Shown here: piece after piece, positions 34,704 to 45,652 of the stretch
Position numbering within the stretch: position 1 is the stretch's first letter
How the letters are laid out: every line of letters begins with the position of its first letter
Assembly (NCBI GenBank): GCA_017617475.1
Contig: JAFZWC010000034.1
Coordinates: 1 to 60,058, forward strand
DNA: 60,058 bases
DNA from: Bacteroidales bacterium
GTDB lineage: Bacteria > Bacteroidota > Bacteroidia > Bacteroidales > UBA932
Direction of reading: 5' to 3'
The notes under the pieces: model-generated
What the model was told of the DNA's origin: nothing
Seen by the model: the letters and a program-made list of their open reading frames with translations, nothing else
The model's database searches: none
Translations under genes and position numbers: made by a program

Positions 34704-37700
34704 CTATCCTACGTATTCTGACGGCGGAACGCCGAATTGTTTCTTAAAGGAGGTGGAGAAGTGGGAGAGGGTGTTGAACCCGGTCATCCAGGCAATCTCG
34801 CTCATATTGTGCTTGCCTTCCTTCAACAGGTCCGCCGCGCGGTTCAATTTATACCGCTTGAAGAACACGGACGGATTCTCTCCGGTGAGGCCCTTCACCT
34901 TGTAATAGAACTTGGTGCGGGAAATCTTCATCATTTCCGTGATCTGGACTATATCCAGGTCGGCGTTGGCCAGTTCCTTCTCCATGAGCTCGTACAGCTC
35001 CTTCATGAAGGCGGCGTCGCGCGGGGACAGGGCCTCAGGGGCGATGTCCTCCGTGGAGGTTGCGCTGGCCAGCTGGCGGTGAAGCTTTTCACGGTTCTCC
35101 AGCAGGGACTTGATCAGGGCCATGAGGTATGCCGGCTGGAAAGGCTTGGTCACATAGGCGTCGGCGCCCTGGTCCAGGCCTTCCACCTGGTTCTCCACGG
35201 CCACCTTGGCGGTGACCAGCACCACGGGAACGTGACTCAGCTGGAGGTCGGCCTTGATGCGGCGGCATACCTCGTAGCCGTCCAGGCCGGGCATCACCAC
35301 ATCGGAGATAATGAGGTCGGGGGCGTCTTCGGCCATGCCCTTGAGGGCCGATTCGCCGTCGTAGTACAAGCTAACCTTGTAATGCGGCTTGAGCATCACC
35401 TTCAGGTAGTTGGCAATGTCGATGTCGTCGTCTATCACCACCACGTGCTTCTTGTTTTCCTCTTCCTCCTGGTTGTCTTCCACAATGTTCTGGGCCAGGT
35501 CGTGGGTCTGGAGCAGGGGAGCCTGGCTCACGCGCTCGTCTTCCGTGTAGGAGCTTTCGCTCACGGGCATGCACATGGAGAAGAGGGCGCCGCCTTCCGG
35601 CCGGTTCCATGCCTTGATGAAGCCGTGGTGCAGGGTGCACAGCGCGCGGGCATAATACAGGCCGATTCCGGAGCCCATGGCCTGCTTGCCGGCATCGGAC
35701 TGGTAGAAGCGCTCGAAGATCTTCTCCAGCTGGTCTTCGGGGATGCCGGGACCGTTGTCGGCCACGCTGATGCAGGCCCACTGGGTGTCCTTGTCGGCTT
35801 CCGTGAGCGGGAAGCGGCGGGCGGCATCGGCCCTGTTAAGGACGTCGAAGGAGAGGGAGACCTTACCGCCTGTAGGAGTGAACTTGAGGGCGTTGGACAG
35901 GAGGTTCATCACCATCTTCTGCACCTTGTCGGCATCGACCCACATCTGGAACGGATCTTCCAGACCGTAGGTGATGAGGTCGATTCCCTTGGATTTGGCG
36001 TTGAAGCCGAAGAGGTCGGCCGTATCCCTGAGAGGCTGCACAATGTCTATCTGCGCCACCTTCATCTCCAGTTTGCTGTTGCCAATGCGGTTGAAGTCCA
36101 ACAGCTGGTTCACCAGCGACAGCAGCCAGGTGGTGTTGCGGCGGATGATGTCCACCAGCTTTTTGTCCTGGCCCTGGATTTCCTGGGAATCCGAGAGCTG
36201 CTGGGCGGGGCCGGCTATCATGGTGAGCGGGGTGCGGAACTCATGCGCCACATTGGCGAAGTAGTTCTGCTGGATCTTGTTCAGCTCCTTTTCGGCCTTC
36301 TCCGCTTCTTCGGCTTTCTCCCTTTCCCTGCGCACCTGCCAGATGCGGCGGGCGGCTTCCTTGCGCACGCGGCGTACGTGGCGGACAAAGGTGTAGGCTA
36401 CGGCCAGCAGGGCAAGGCCCATCAGGGCCCACACCAGATAGGCCCAGCCGCTTCGGTACCACGGCGGCAGTACGCGGATATTGAGGGATTCTTCCGTTTC
36501 CGTAATGCTCTGGCTGGCGTTGGCAATGCGCACGCGGAACTTGTACTTGCCGGCAGGCAGGTTGGAGAAATACACGCTGTGCTGGGTGTTGATGCGCACC
36601 CAGTCCTTGTCAAAACCTTCCAGTTTGTAGGCGTAACGGATCTGTTCAAAGTCGCTGTATTCCAGGGCACTGAAGGTGATGCTGAAGGCGTTGTGGTTGG
36701 CCCGGATGGTAATGTCCGGCTTGGAGGCCAGGATGCGGTCGATGGGGCCGCCCTCAGTGGGTTTGACCATCTGGTTGTGGATGCTCAGGTATTCGAAGGC
36801 CAGGGGAACGGTGCGCTTGGCCGGAGCGTCCAGCGGGTGGAACCAGGTGAGACCGTGCGTGCCGCCGAAAACCAGGGTGCCGTCCGGCAGGATACAGGAG
36901 GCACGGTCACTGTACTGGTCCCCTCCGGTGCCATCCTCTTCCATATAGAAGCGGAAGCGGCCGTTGGTGCGGTCGAATTTGGCCAGGCCGTCCATGGTAG
37001 ACACCCACACATTGCCCTGGAGGTCCTCTTCAATGGAGGTGACGTCCTGGCAGGGGAGGCCTGCCACGGCCTGGATGCGGCCGGTCTGCTGGTCGTAGCG
37101 GATGATACCGTTGGTGATGGTTCCCAGCCAGATATCACGCGTGCTGTCCTTGAACAGCTTGTTGGGGATGAGCACGGAGCGGCGGATGGCGTCCTTGTAT
37201 TCGTCCGCGGTGATGCTGATGTCCCGGATGTCGAAGGTGTAGGTGTTCACCTCCATGGGCAGGCTGTTGAAGCAGGCCACAATCAGGCGGCCGGGCTCTT
37301 TCATCACCAGGTCCGACACGTAGGTCCACTGGTCCGAGAGAGTGACCGTCTTCATTTCCCGGGTTTTCTTGTCGTAGCGATACAGGTTCTGGTGGTAGCA
37401 TCCCAGCCAGATGTAGCCCTGGTCGTCCTCTTCAATGCTCATGGGATTGTAGACAAAGAAAGAGTGGATGGGAACCAGCTGCTTCCCGTTCCAGTGGCAG
37501 CGGGTTACCTGCATCTTTTCCGTGAAGATGAGCCAGAGTTCCCCTTCGCTGTCGCAGAAGATGCAGCTTACGCGGATATAGCCCAGGCTGTTGTCCTGGA
37601 TAAAGCGGTCCAGCGGGATGCGCTCCAGGCTCCGGGACTCCAGGTTGTAGCGCCAAAGGCCGTCCATGAGGGTGCTTATCCAGAGGTTGCCGTCCTGGTC

Positions 37701-38765
37701 CGGACAAAGGGAAGTGACGGTCTTGTTCTCAAAATCCTTGACCAGAGGCTTATTGCTGCTGAACAGGTTCTTGGTATGGTAGGAGACGCTGTAGCCTTTG
37801 TCCGTGGTGCCGATCCAGAGATTCTCCCGGCTGTCCCGGAAAAGGGTGCGCACCTCGGCGTCGGGCATCTCGTAGGGGAAATCGTCATCGGCCTGGAAGA
37901 GTACGCGGTCCAGAGTCTTCTGATAGAGGAAAAAGCCGTGGCCGATGGTGCCCAGCAGCATATTGCCGGAATCCAGGGCATACAATTGGTCGATATCTCC
38001 ATCCATCAGGCGCTTTTCGGCCTGGATGGAGGAGGGGAGGGGCAGCCAGGTGGCGTCATCGGCCTTCAGGATGCCCAGGTCTCCCATTCCGGAAAGCCAG
38101 ATGGTGCCGTCCAGCGCGTCGCAGATGTGGTAGGCCTGGAAGGGGATGCGGGTGGTGCTTACAAGGGAAAAGTCCTCTGCATTGTAGCAGTTGACGGCCC
38201 AGCCGCCGGCCGATATGGCCCACAGGCGGTCCTGACCGTCCAGGCAGACGGCCTGGGCGCCGAAGGCGTTCAGGCCCCGGATGGCCGGGCGGATGACGTT
38301 CTGGCCTTCGTTATATACCAGAAGGTTGGTTCCGTTGGAGAAGAGCAGTTTTCCGCTGCGGGTTTCCAGGATCTGGTTCAGGTTGATGTTGGCGTCTTCG
38401 ATGGGGACGCGTACGAAAGTGCCCCCGTCCGTGGAAACGGCGGCGCCTCCCACGGCCGTCACCCATACGTGGCCGCTGGCCACGGGATGGATGGCGTAAA
38501 TTTGGTTGTCCGGGAGGCCCAGGGTGTCGTCCGTGCAGTAGAACTGGACAAATTCGTGGCTGTCGAAGCAGTTGAGGCCGCGCTGGGTGCCCATCCAGAT
38601 GAGTCCGCCGGCGTCTTCCGCTATACAGTTGACCCGCTGGTTGGACAGGCGGTTGGAGACCATGATGCTGCCTTCGGTAGGTACGGGGACCTTGCCCCCG
38701 TTATATTGTTGACAGGCGCCGAGCGCCAGGATGCCCAGAATCAGGGATATTAATTTGTGGTTCAT
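34704..38765 (-). CDS. Hybrid two-component system regulator (HTCS) of the polysaccharide utilisation locus
   Basis: A 1353-residue sensor-regulator in one chain. The start at 38765 gives a signal/lipobox-like N-terminus (MNHKLISLILGILALGAC). Periplasmic beta-propeller repeats (Reg_prop, for example GLIWMGTQRGLNCFD) run to about residue 690. A Y_Y_Y domain and one membrane helix (about 770-790) follow. Next come a histidine kinase with the phosphorylated His in VAHEFRTP (near 840), an ATPase domain, a receiver domain with Asp in ISDVVMPG (near 1153), and a C-terminal AraC-type HTH. HTCS proteins sense oligosaccharides and switch on adjacent PULs. It is divergent from the esterase operon, where a repeated upstream motif is a likely target. 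Confidence 0.95.
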   Translation of the reverse strand: MNHKLISLILGILALGACQQYNGGKVPVPTEGSIMVSNRLSNQRVNCIAEDAGGLIWMGTQRGLNCFDSHEFVQFYCTDDTLGLPDNQIYAIHPVASGHVWVTAVGGAAVSTDGGTFVRVPIEDANINLNQILETRSGKLLFSNGTNLLVYNEGQNVIRPAIRGLNAFGAQAVCLDGQDRLWAISAGGWAVNCYNAEDFSLVSTTRIPFQAYHICDALDGTIWLSGMGDLGILKADDATWLPLPSSIQAEKRLMDGDIDQLYALDSGNMLLGTIGHGFFLYQKTLDRVLFQADDDFPYEMPDAEVRTLFRDSRENLWIGTTDKGYSVSYHTKNLFSSNKPLVKDFENKTVTSLCPDQDGNLWISTLMDGLWRYNLESRSLERIPLDRFIQDNSLGYIRVSCIFCDSEGELWLIFTEKMQVTRCHWNGKQLVPIHSFFVYNPMSIEEDDQGYIWLGCYHQNLYRYDKKTREMKTVTLSDQWTYVSDLVMKEPGRLIVACFNSLPMEVNTYTFDIRDISITADEYKDAIRRSVLIPNKLFKDSTRDIWLGTITNGIIRYDQQTGRIQAVAGLPCQDVTSIEEDLQGNVWVSTMDGLAKFDRTNGRFRFYMEEDGTGGDQYSDRASCILPDGTLVFGGTHGLTWFHPLDAPAKRTVPLAFEYLSIHNQMVKPTEGGPIDRILASKPDITIRANHNAFSITFSALEYSDFEQIRYAYKLEGFDKDWVRINTQHSVYFSNLPAGKYKFRVRIANASQSITETEESLNIRVLPPWYRSGWAYLVWALMGLALLAVAYTFVRHVRRVRKEAARRIWQVRREREKAEEAEKAEKELNKIQQNYFANVAHEFRTPLTMIAGPAQQLSDSQEIQGQDKKLVDIIRRNTTWLLSLVNQLLDFNRIGNSKLEMKVAQIDIVQPLRDTADLFGFNAKSKGIDLITYGLEDPFQMWVDADKVQKMVMNLLSNALKFTPTGGKVSLSFDVLNRADAARRFPLTEADKDTQWACISVADNGPGIPEDQLEKIFERFYQSDAGKQAMGSGIGLYYARALCTLHHGFIKAWNRPEGGALFSMCMPVSESSYTEDERVSQAPLLQTHDLAQNIVEDNQEEEENKKHVVVIDDDIDIANYLKVMLKPHYKVSLYYDGESALKGMAEDAPDLIISDVVMPGLDGYEVCRRIKADLQLSHVPVVLVTAKVAVENQVEGLDQGADAYVTKPFQPAYLMALIKSLLENREKLHRQLASATSTEDIAPEALSPRDAAFMKELYELMEKELANADLDIVQITEMMKISRTKFYYKVKGLTGENPSVFFKRYKLNRAADLLKEGKHNMSEIAWMTGFNTLSHFSTSFKKQFGVPPSEYVG

Positions 38766-38789
38766 AACGCAAATATAATCATTTTGAAC

Positions 38790-38848
38790 AGTAGAAAAAA
38801 CAATTGAAAATGGGGGAAAACTTGTGTGCCGGCTTTTTTTCACCTTTG
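38790..38848 (+). promoter_or_regulatory. Candidate HTCS site plus -7 box, carboxylesterase operon
   Basis: AGTAGAAAAAACAATTGAA (38790-38808) lies exactly 32 bp upstream of the -7-like box CACCTTTG (38841-38848). The same motif at the same distance occurs before the esterase/SusCD operon (41121-41180). The position, about 60 bp before the expected transcript start, suits an activator. Confidence 0.6.
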
Positions 38849-38862
38849 CATGGTAAAACTGC

Positions 38863-40326
38863 ATGACCATGACACTGAACCCAAACTTAACTCTATTGGC
38901 CGTTGCCATCGCGCTCGTCTCCTGCGGGCACTCGCCCCGGAAGGGAGACGTGGAGTATCTCTCCAGCCTGGAAACATCGGCCAAGTTCTCGACGGTAAAT
39001 ACTCAATCCGGTCCCATCGCCGGCTATATAGACAATGGTGTCTATATCTATAAAGGTGTTCCTTACGGAAAGGCCGAGCGTTTTATGCCGCCCACCGACC
39101 CCGAACCCTGGAAAGAAGTGCGCGCCAGCCGTTCCTACGGCCCGGTGAGCCCGCATGGTCCCCGCCAGGGCTGGTATGACGACAACCAGGCCTTCACCAT
39201 GCACTGGGACGACGGCTATCCCGACGAGGACTGCCTCCGCGTGAATGTGTGGACGTCCAGCATCAAGGCGGGCAGCAAGCTCCCCGTGATGGTCTGGCTG
39301 CATGGCGGCGGCTTCAGCGAGGGTTCCAGCCAGGAGCAGATAGGCTATGACGGCACCAACCTGGCCCGTGACCACGGTGTGGTGGTGGTTTCGCTGAACC
39401 ACCGGCTCAACGCCCTGGGTTTCCTGGATCTGAGCGGCTACGGCGCCAAGTACGCCCACAGCGGCAACGCGGGTATGCTGGATATTGTCAAGGCCCTCGA
39501 ATGGGTGAAGGCCAATATCGCCAACTTCGGCGGCGACCCTTCCAATGTGACCATCTTCGGTCAGAGCGGCGGCGGCGGAAAAGTGAGCACCCTCATGGCC
39601 ATGCCCGCTGCCAAGGGCCTTTTCCACAAGGCCATAGTGCAGAGCGGCTCCATTACCAACCTGATGAATCCCAAGTATTCCCGTCGCATCGGCGCCGCCA
39701 CGGTGGCCCATCTGGGCATTACTCCCGCCCATATTGACGATATTGCTGCCGTTTCGTACGAGGAATTGCTGGCGGCATACCGCAAGGCCGTGCAGGAAGT
39801 GACGGAGGAAGCCCGCCAGGACGGCTCGCTTCCTACCAATATCCTGGATATGCTCATCTTCGGCCAGTTGCCGGTAGTGGACGGTGAAGACATCCCCGCC
39901 CAGCCTTCCTCGCCCGAGGCGCTGGCGCTGTCCAAGGACGTTCCGGTAATCATCGGCACGGTATATCACGAATTTACGCGCGACCAGGAAGACCCCATCT
40001 TCAAGCCCCTGGCCCTCAAGCAGGCTTCCGACCGCGTGTCGGCCGGCTGCGCACCCGTATACATGTACCAGTTCACCTGGGAATCCCCGGTTCTGGACGG
40101 CGCCCTGGGCAGCACGCACTGCATTGAAATACCCTTCGTATTTGATAACGTGCTCCTTCACCGTACGTTTACCGGCGGGGGAGAGCCGGCCGTAGAGCTG
40201 GGGCATCGCGTGAGCGCCCTCTGGGCCAGTTTCGCCCAAACCGGAAAACCCGTGGCCGAAGGCATGCCCGAGTGGCAGGCCTGGCCTAAAACCCTGAAGA
40301 TTAACACCAAGACTGTTCTCGAATAA
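38863..40326 (+). CDS. Type-B carboxylesterase lipoprotein
   Basis: Secreted alpha/beta hydrolase of 487 residues with a signal peptide and lipobox-like ALVSC near residue 21. The carboxylesterase type-B plan is clear: YKGVPYG near residue 65, the EDCLRVNVW pattern near 123, the oxyanion-hole HGGGF near 146 and the nucleophile Ser in FGQSGGG (about S235). The late GSTHCIEIPFVF segment carries the probable catalytic His. Two Met codons lie close together at the start (38863 and 38869). The stop codon overlaps the next gene's ATG by one base. In a PUL it would remove acyl or aryl ester groups from plant glycans. Confidence 0.88.
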   Translation: MTMTLNPNLTLLAVAIALVSCGHSPRKGDVEYLSSLETSAKFSTVNTQSGPIAGYIDNGVYIYKGVPYGKAERFMPPTDPEPWKEVRASRSYGPVSPHGPRQGWYDDNQAFTMHWDDGYPDEDCLRVNVWTSSIKAGSKLPVMVWLHGGGFSEGSSQEQIGYDGTNLARDHGVVVVSLNHRLNALGFLDLSGYGAKYAHSGNAGMLDIVKALEWVKANIANFGGDPSNVTIFGQSGGGGKVSTLMAMPAAKGLFHKAIVQSGSITNLMNPKYSRRIGAATVAHLGITPAHIDDIAAVSYEELLAAYRKAVQEVTEEARQDGSLPTNILDMLIFGQLPVVDGEDIPAQPSSPEALALSKDVPVIIGTVYHEFTRDQEDPIFKPLALKQASDRVSAGCAPVYMYQFTWESPVLDGALGSTHCIEIPFVFDNVLLHRTFTGGGEPAVELGHRVSALWASFAQTGKPVAEGMPEWQAWPKTLKINTKTVLE

Positions 40327-41111
40327 TGAAACGTACCCTGCTTCTCTGGTTTATTCTGCCGGCTTTGGTGCTGTCCTGCAACAAGACACCCGACCCCCAG
40401 CCGGAACCGGAGATTCCTGCCGGTGCCGTAAGAACGGGCGCCGTAGCCAGTACCTATATGGGCCAGACCATGAATTATACCGTCTGGCTTCCCGGCAATT
40501 ACGACGAATCCAAAACCTATCCTTTCCTCTATCTGCTGCACGGTTACGGTGATGATCACCTTTCCTGGAACAGTAAGGGCGGTGCCAACAAAATGGCCGA
40601 CAAGTATCTGAAAGCAGGTGGTGTGCCCATGATCATCATCATGCCGGATGCCAAGCAAACCTTCTATATCGATAATTTCAACTTCAATGGCCTGTACTTC
40701 GAGCAGTACATGCACAACGAACTGATGCCTGAGGTGGAGTCCAAATACCGCTGCAACGGAAAACGCGCGGTAGCCGGCCTTTCCATGGGCGGTTTCGGCA
40801 CTTTGTACAATGTGCTCAAATATCCCTCCAAGTTTACCTATGGCTATGCCATGAGCCCGGCTACGGATGCCGACAGTTCCGTGGCCCTCATCAAGGCCCA
40901 GAGCAGCCCTTCTGTGTTTCCGCCCATCACCATCGAATCCGGCACCACGGACTGGACCATTCCCATCCAGGGCGTGCGGGATTACGTGCAGGTTTTGAAG
41001 GAAAACGGTGTGGAAGTAAAGTTCATCGAGCGCTCCGGCGGCCACGACTGGGGATTCTGGCCCGTGTGCCTCCAGAAGGCGCTGGTGGCCGTTGGCGAAA
41101 CGTTTAAATAG
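40326..41111 (+). CDS. CE1-type esterase lipoprotein (feruloyl/acetyl xylan esterase-like)
   Basis: A 261-residue secreted esterase with lipobox ALVLSC near residue 18. The esterase-D/CE1 fold starts near residue 45 (YTVWLPGNYDESKTYPFLYL). The nucleophile lies in GLSMGGFG (about S153), the catalytic His in GGHDWGFW near the end, and the acid is probably Asp in SGTTDWT. Unlike its three larger relatives in the locus it lacks an N-terminal beta-sandwich domain. It is coupled to the upstream carboxylesterase by a TAATGA overlap. Feruloyl, acetyl and other hydroxycinnamoyl esters are possible substrates. Confidence 0.87.
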   Translation: MKRTLLLWFILPALVLSCNKTPDPQPEPEIPAGAVRTGAVASTYMGQTMNYTVWLPGNYDESKTYPFLYLLHGYGDDHLSWNSKGGANKMADKYLKAGGVPMIIIMPDAKQTFYIDNFNFNGLYFEQYMHNELMPEVESKYRCNGKRAVAGLSMGGFGTLYNVLKYPSKFTYGYAMSPATDADSSVALIKAQSSPSVFPPITIESGTTDWTIPIQGVRDYVQVLKENGVEVKFIERSGGHDWGFWPVCLQKALVAVGETFK

Positions 41112-41120
41112 GCATTTGTC

Positions 41121-41180
41121 AGTATAGAAAAACAATTGAACAGACAAGAATGTCTTCCATTTTTATTGTATTTACATTTG
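41121..41180 (+). promoter_or_regulatory. Candidate HTCS site plus -7 box, esterase-SusCD operon
   Basis: AGTATAGAAAAACAATTGAA (41121-41140) lies exactly 32 bp upstream of the -7 box TACATTTG (41173-41180), mirroring the arrangement at 38790-38848. The start codon is 48 bp downstream of the -7 box. Confidence 0.6.
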
Positions 41181-41204
41181 CATCAGTAATTAGACACTAA
41201 ATAA

Positions 41205-42407
<1,203 letters not shown>

Positions 42408-42441
42408 GAAACTATTACCTATTAATTAATAAATCTTAAGT

Positions 42442-45400
42442 ATGAGAACCAACAACTTCCTCAAGCGGCTCGTAGCCCTGGGTCTGGGACTTGTCCTGGG
42501 CGCCGGGCTTATGTCCGCCCAAAACCTCACGGTGAAGGGTTCGGTGCTTGACGCTGAGAAGCAGCCCGTCATCGGTGCGGCCGTCCTCCAGGTCGGCACC
42601 ACCAACGGCGCAGCCTGCGACCTCGACGGTAATTTCACCATCACCGTTCCGTCCGGAGCAGAACTTGAAGTTTCTGCCATCGGTTATGAGACCCTTCGCG
42701 TCAAAGTGACTTCTTCTACGATGCACATCACCCTCCAGGAGGAATCCACCGAACTGGAAGAGACCGTGGTCGTGGGTTACGGTACCCAGAAGAAGGCTTC
42801 CCTCACCAGCTCCATCACCAACATCCAGGCCGAGGACATCACCTCCACCAAGCAGAGTGACCTCGTTTCCTCCCTGCAGGGTAAGGTTCCCGGTCTGCAG
42901 ATCCGTCAGAACTCCGGTGCTGTGGGCTGGTTCGACCAGGACATCTCCCTCCGTGGTTACGGCGCCCCGCTCGTGATCATCGATGGTGTTGCCCGTCAGT
43001 CCAGAAGCCGTCAGTACTGGGGCTGGTACGACAACAACTCCTCCTCCAGCGCTGCTCTCGCAGAACTGAACCCGGACGACATTGAGTCCATCACCGTCCT
43101 GAAGGATGCTTCCGCTTCCATCTACGGTCTGGGTGCCCAGAATGGTGTTATCCTCGTGACCACCAAGAAAGGCCAGATCGGCAAGCCCAGCGTGACCTAC
43201 TCCAACACCCTCACCTTCGGTGTGCCTACCGCCCTTCCCAAGGAAGTGGACATCGCCACCTATATGGAGGTGTACAACGAGATGACCCGCAACAACCGCA
43301 AGAACCCCACCACCACTTATTCCGACGAAGAAATCGCCCATTATCGCAATGGCGATCCCGGATATGAGAACTTCTCCTGGTGGGATGCCATCTTCAAGAG
43401 CCACACCTTCTCCCAGGTTCACAACGTATCCATCCGCGGTGGTAACCAGCAGAGCCCGTACTACCTGAGCGGTAACTTCACCAACCAGGACGCTATCTAT
43501 CGCGCCAACACCGGTGACTACAACCGCTACGGTTTCACGGCCAACTTCACCACCAAGATCACCCCGAACCTCTCCGTCTCCTTCCAGAGCGCCATCAACG
43601 TGACCTCCCAGGAGATGCCCCCGGCAAATACTACGCAGAACGCCATGTATTACGCCCTCCTGACCCCCCGTTCGGTCCACGCTACCACCCGCGACAACCC
43701 GGATCACTATTCTTCCAACGTTGCCGAGAACCGTAACGCCGTGGCCCTCATGGAGTCTTCCATCGCCGGTTCTAAGAAGGATAACGACGTTGCCTTCCGT
43801 AACAACCTGGATGTGAAGTATGAGGCTCCTTTCCTCAAGGGTCTGGTACTGCAGGCTTCCGCCGCCTACGACGTGGTCGAGCGTAAGAACAGCTCTCTCA
43901 CCAAGCACTTCCCGCTGTACGATTACGAGTCCGACATCCTGGCTGCCTACAACCCGGATAAGAACCAGTACTCCGAGAACTGGAACACCTATACCAAGTA
44001 CTACGGCCGTCTGCAGGCTAACTACAATACCACCATTGCCCGCAGCCACCACCTCGGCGCCACCCTCGCCGCCGAAGCTACCATCAACAAGCTGCGCAGC
44101 ATCAGCGCCAGCCGTGAGTTCGGTGATTTCTATACCCACGACATCATCAGCCAGGGTACGGCCGACACCCAGACCAACAGCGGTTCCCGCTCCTCCAGCG
44201 CTGCCGCCGGTTATGTGGGTCGTGTCAACTATGACTATCAGGGCAAGTATCTGGTAGAACTCATGGCCCGTTACGACGGTACCTATCTCTACGCTCCTGG
44301 TCACCGCTGGGGCTTCTTCCCGTCCTACTCCCTGGGTTGGCGTGTGTCTGAGGAGAAATTCTTCAAGTCCATCCTCCCTCAGGTGAACAACCTCAAGTTC
44401 CGCTGGTCCGACGGTCTCACCGGTTATTCCCAGGGTGATCCTTACGGCTACATGGTGGCTTATTCCACCAACGGTAGCACCGTGTTCACCGATGGCGCCG
44501 CCATCACCGGTTATGCCAACCACAGCCCTGCACAGACCATTATCTCCTGGGCCAAGGTCCGCATGATGGACTTCGGTTTTGACTTCGAAGTCTGGCGCGG
44601 TCTCCTCGGCGGTAGCGTGGACTGGTTCTGGAGAAATACCTCCGGTATCGCCGCCGCTTCCACCGCTTCCGTTCCTGACATGTATGGTCAGAGCCTGCCT
44701 CAGGAAAACCTGAACAAGAGCCAGAATGTGGGTATCGACCTCAGCCTGAGCCACCGCAACCACATCAAGGACTTCAACTACCGCGTGATGTTCACGGCTA
44801 CCTTCTCCCGCAGCCGTACCACGTATGATGCCTCCATGGAGAACTATCCTTGGGCTTCCGCCAATGCCTATTATGCCAGCAATGCAGTAGGCCGTTGGAG
44901 CGACGCCCACAGCGCCAGCACCTATCATTGGCTCAATGGCAACCCCCAGTTCACCAGCTGGCAGGAGATTTACGACAGCAACGTGTATTATGGTAACATG
45001 AAGGAAATGCTTCCCGGTATGTACAAGCTGGAAGACCGCAACGGTGACGGTGTGATCAGCAGCAGCGATATGTACTATACCTGGGCCGAAACCAACCCTC
45101 CGCTCCAGTTCGGTCTGGTACTGTCCGGCAGCTGGAAGGGCTTTGACTTCAATGCCACCTTCAACGCCGCCACCCTCGTGAGCAAGGCAGTTTCCCTGTC
45201 CGGCGGTATGGGTTACGGCTTCTTCACCACGTTCTACGAGAACTACATGGACCGCTGGCACACTGCCGACCCCAAGGCCGATCCGTTTGATCCCAATACC
45301 CAGTGGGTAAGCGGTTACTGGCCTGCCATGTCTCTGGCAACGTCCGCTTACGATACGGCCTCCAACGTGACGTACCGTGTCAACCAGCCTTACGACTATG

Positions 45401-45639
45401 TAGATGGTACCTATCTGCGTCTTAAGAGCTTGGAAGTGGGTTACACCTTCCAGGCCGACCTCCTGCGCAAGATCCACATCCGTTCCCTGCGCGTGTACAT
45501 GAACGGTACCAACCTTCTCACCTTCTGCAACAAGCTCCTGAAGCCTTACGACCCCGAGCGCAACCAGAACAGCTACCTGGGCGTGGCCGGTACTCCTCTG
45601 ATGAAGAACTTCAGTGCCGGTGTCAACATCAACTTCTAA
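42442..45639 (+). CDS. susC: SusC-like TonB-dependent outer-membrane transporter
   Basis: Outer-membrane glycan importer of 1065 residues. A signal peptide is followed by a carboxypeptidase-regulatory-like domain (about residues 28-100, VKGSVLDAEKQPVIGAAV). The TonB-box-like ETVVVGYGTQKKASLTSS lies near residue 108. A plug domain (about 120-230) and a 22-strand barrel follow, ending in aromatic NINF. It is paired with SusD 13 bp downstream, and both follow an esterase gene by 34 bp. It would import oligosaccharides captured by SusD, powered by TonB. The exact ligand is not readable from the sequence. Confidence 0.95.
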   Translation: MRTNNFLKRLVALGLGLVLGAGLMSAQNLTVKGSVLDAEKQPVIGAAVLQVGTTNGAACDLDGNFTITVPSGAELEVSAIGYETLRVKVTSSTMHITLQEESTELEETVVVGYGTQKKASLTSSITNIQAEDITSTKQSDLVSSLQGKVPGLQIRQNSGAVGWFDQDISLRGYGAPLVIIDGVARQSRSRQYWGWYDNNSSSSAALAELNPDDIESITVLKDASASIYGLGAQNGVILVTTKKGQIGKPSVTYSNTLTFGVPTALPKEVDIATYMEVYNEMTRNNRKNPTTTYSDEEIAHYRNGDPGYENFSWWDAIFKSHTFSQVHNVSIRGGNQQSPYYLSGNFTNQDAIYRANTGDYNRYGFTANFTTKITPNLSVSFQSAINVTSQEMPPANTTQNAMYYALLTPRSVHATTRDNPDHYSSNVAENRNAVALMESSIAGSKKDNDVAFRNNLDVKYEAPFLKGLVLQASAAYDVVERKNSSLTKHFPLYDYESDILAAYNPDKNQYSENWNTYTKYYGRLQANYNTTIARSHHLGATLAAEATINKLRSISASREFGDFYTHDIISQGTADTQTNSGSRSSSAAAGYVGRVNYDYQGKYLVELMARYDGTYLYAPGHRWGFFPSYSLGWRVSEEKFFKSILPQVNNLKFRWSDGLTGYSQGDPYGYMVAYSTNGSTVFTDGAAITGYANHSPAQTIISWAKVRMMDFGFDFEVWRGLLGGSVDWFWRNTSGIAAASTASVPDMYGQSLPQENLNKSQNVGIDLSLSHRNHIKDFNYRVMFTATFSRSRTTYDASMENYPWASANAYYASNAVGRWSDAHSASTYHWLNGNPQFTSWQEIYDSNVYYGNMKEMLPGMYKLEDRNGDGVISSSDMYYTWAETNPPLQFGLVLSGSWKGFDFNATFNAATLVSKAVSLSGGMGYGFFTTFYENYMDRWHTADPKADPFDPNTQWVSGYWPAMSLATSAYDTASNVTYRVNQPYDYVDGTYLRLKSLEVGYTFQADLLRKIHIRSLRVYMNGTNLLTFCNKLLKPYDPERNQNSYLGVAGTPLMKNFSAGVNINF

Positions 45640-45652
45640 TGGATACGCATCT

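Noticed and set aside
34737..38753. A 1338-codon open frame antisense to the HTCS gene, and similar long ones opposite secA (10760-14023) and the first GH3 gene (30797-33286)
   Set aside because: They arise because the sense genes almost never use TTA, CTA or TCA codons, which leaves one antisense frame open. The antisense translations have no domain, no signal peptide and unnatural composition.
38766..38984. 73-codon upstream extension of the HTCS gene
   Set aside because: It crosses the intergenic promoter region and the divergent esterase start, and the proper signal sequence begins at 38765.
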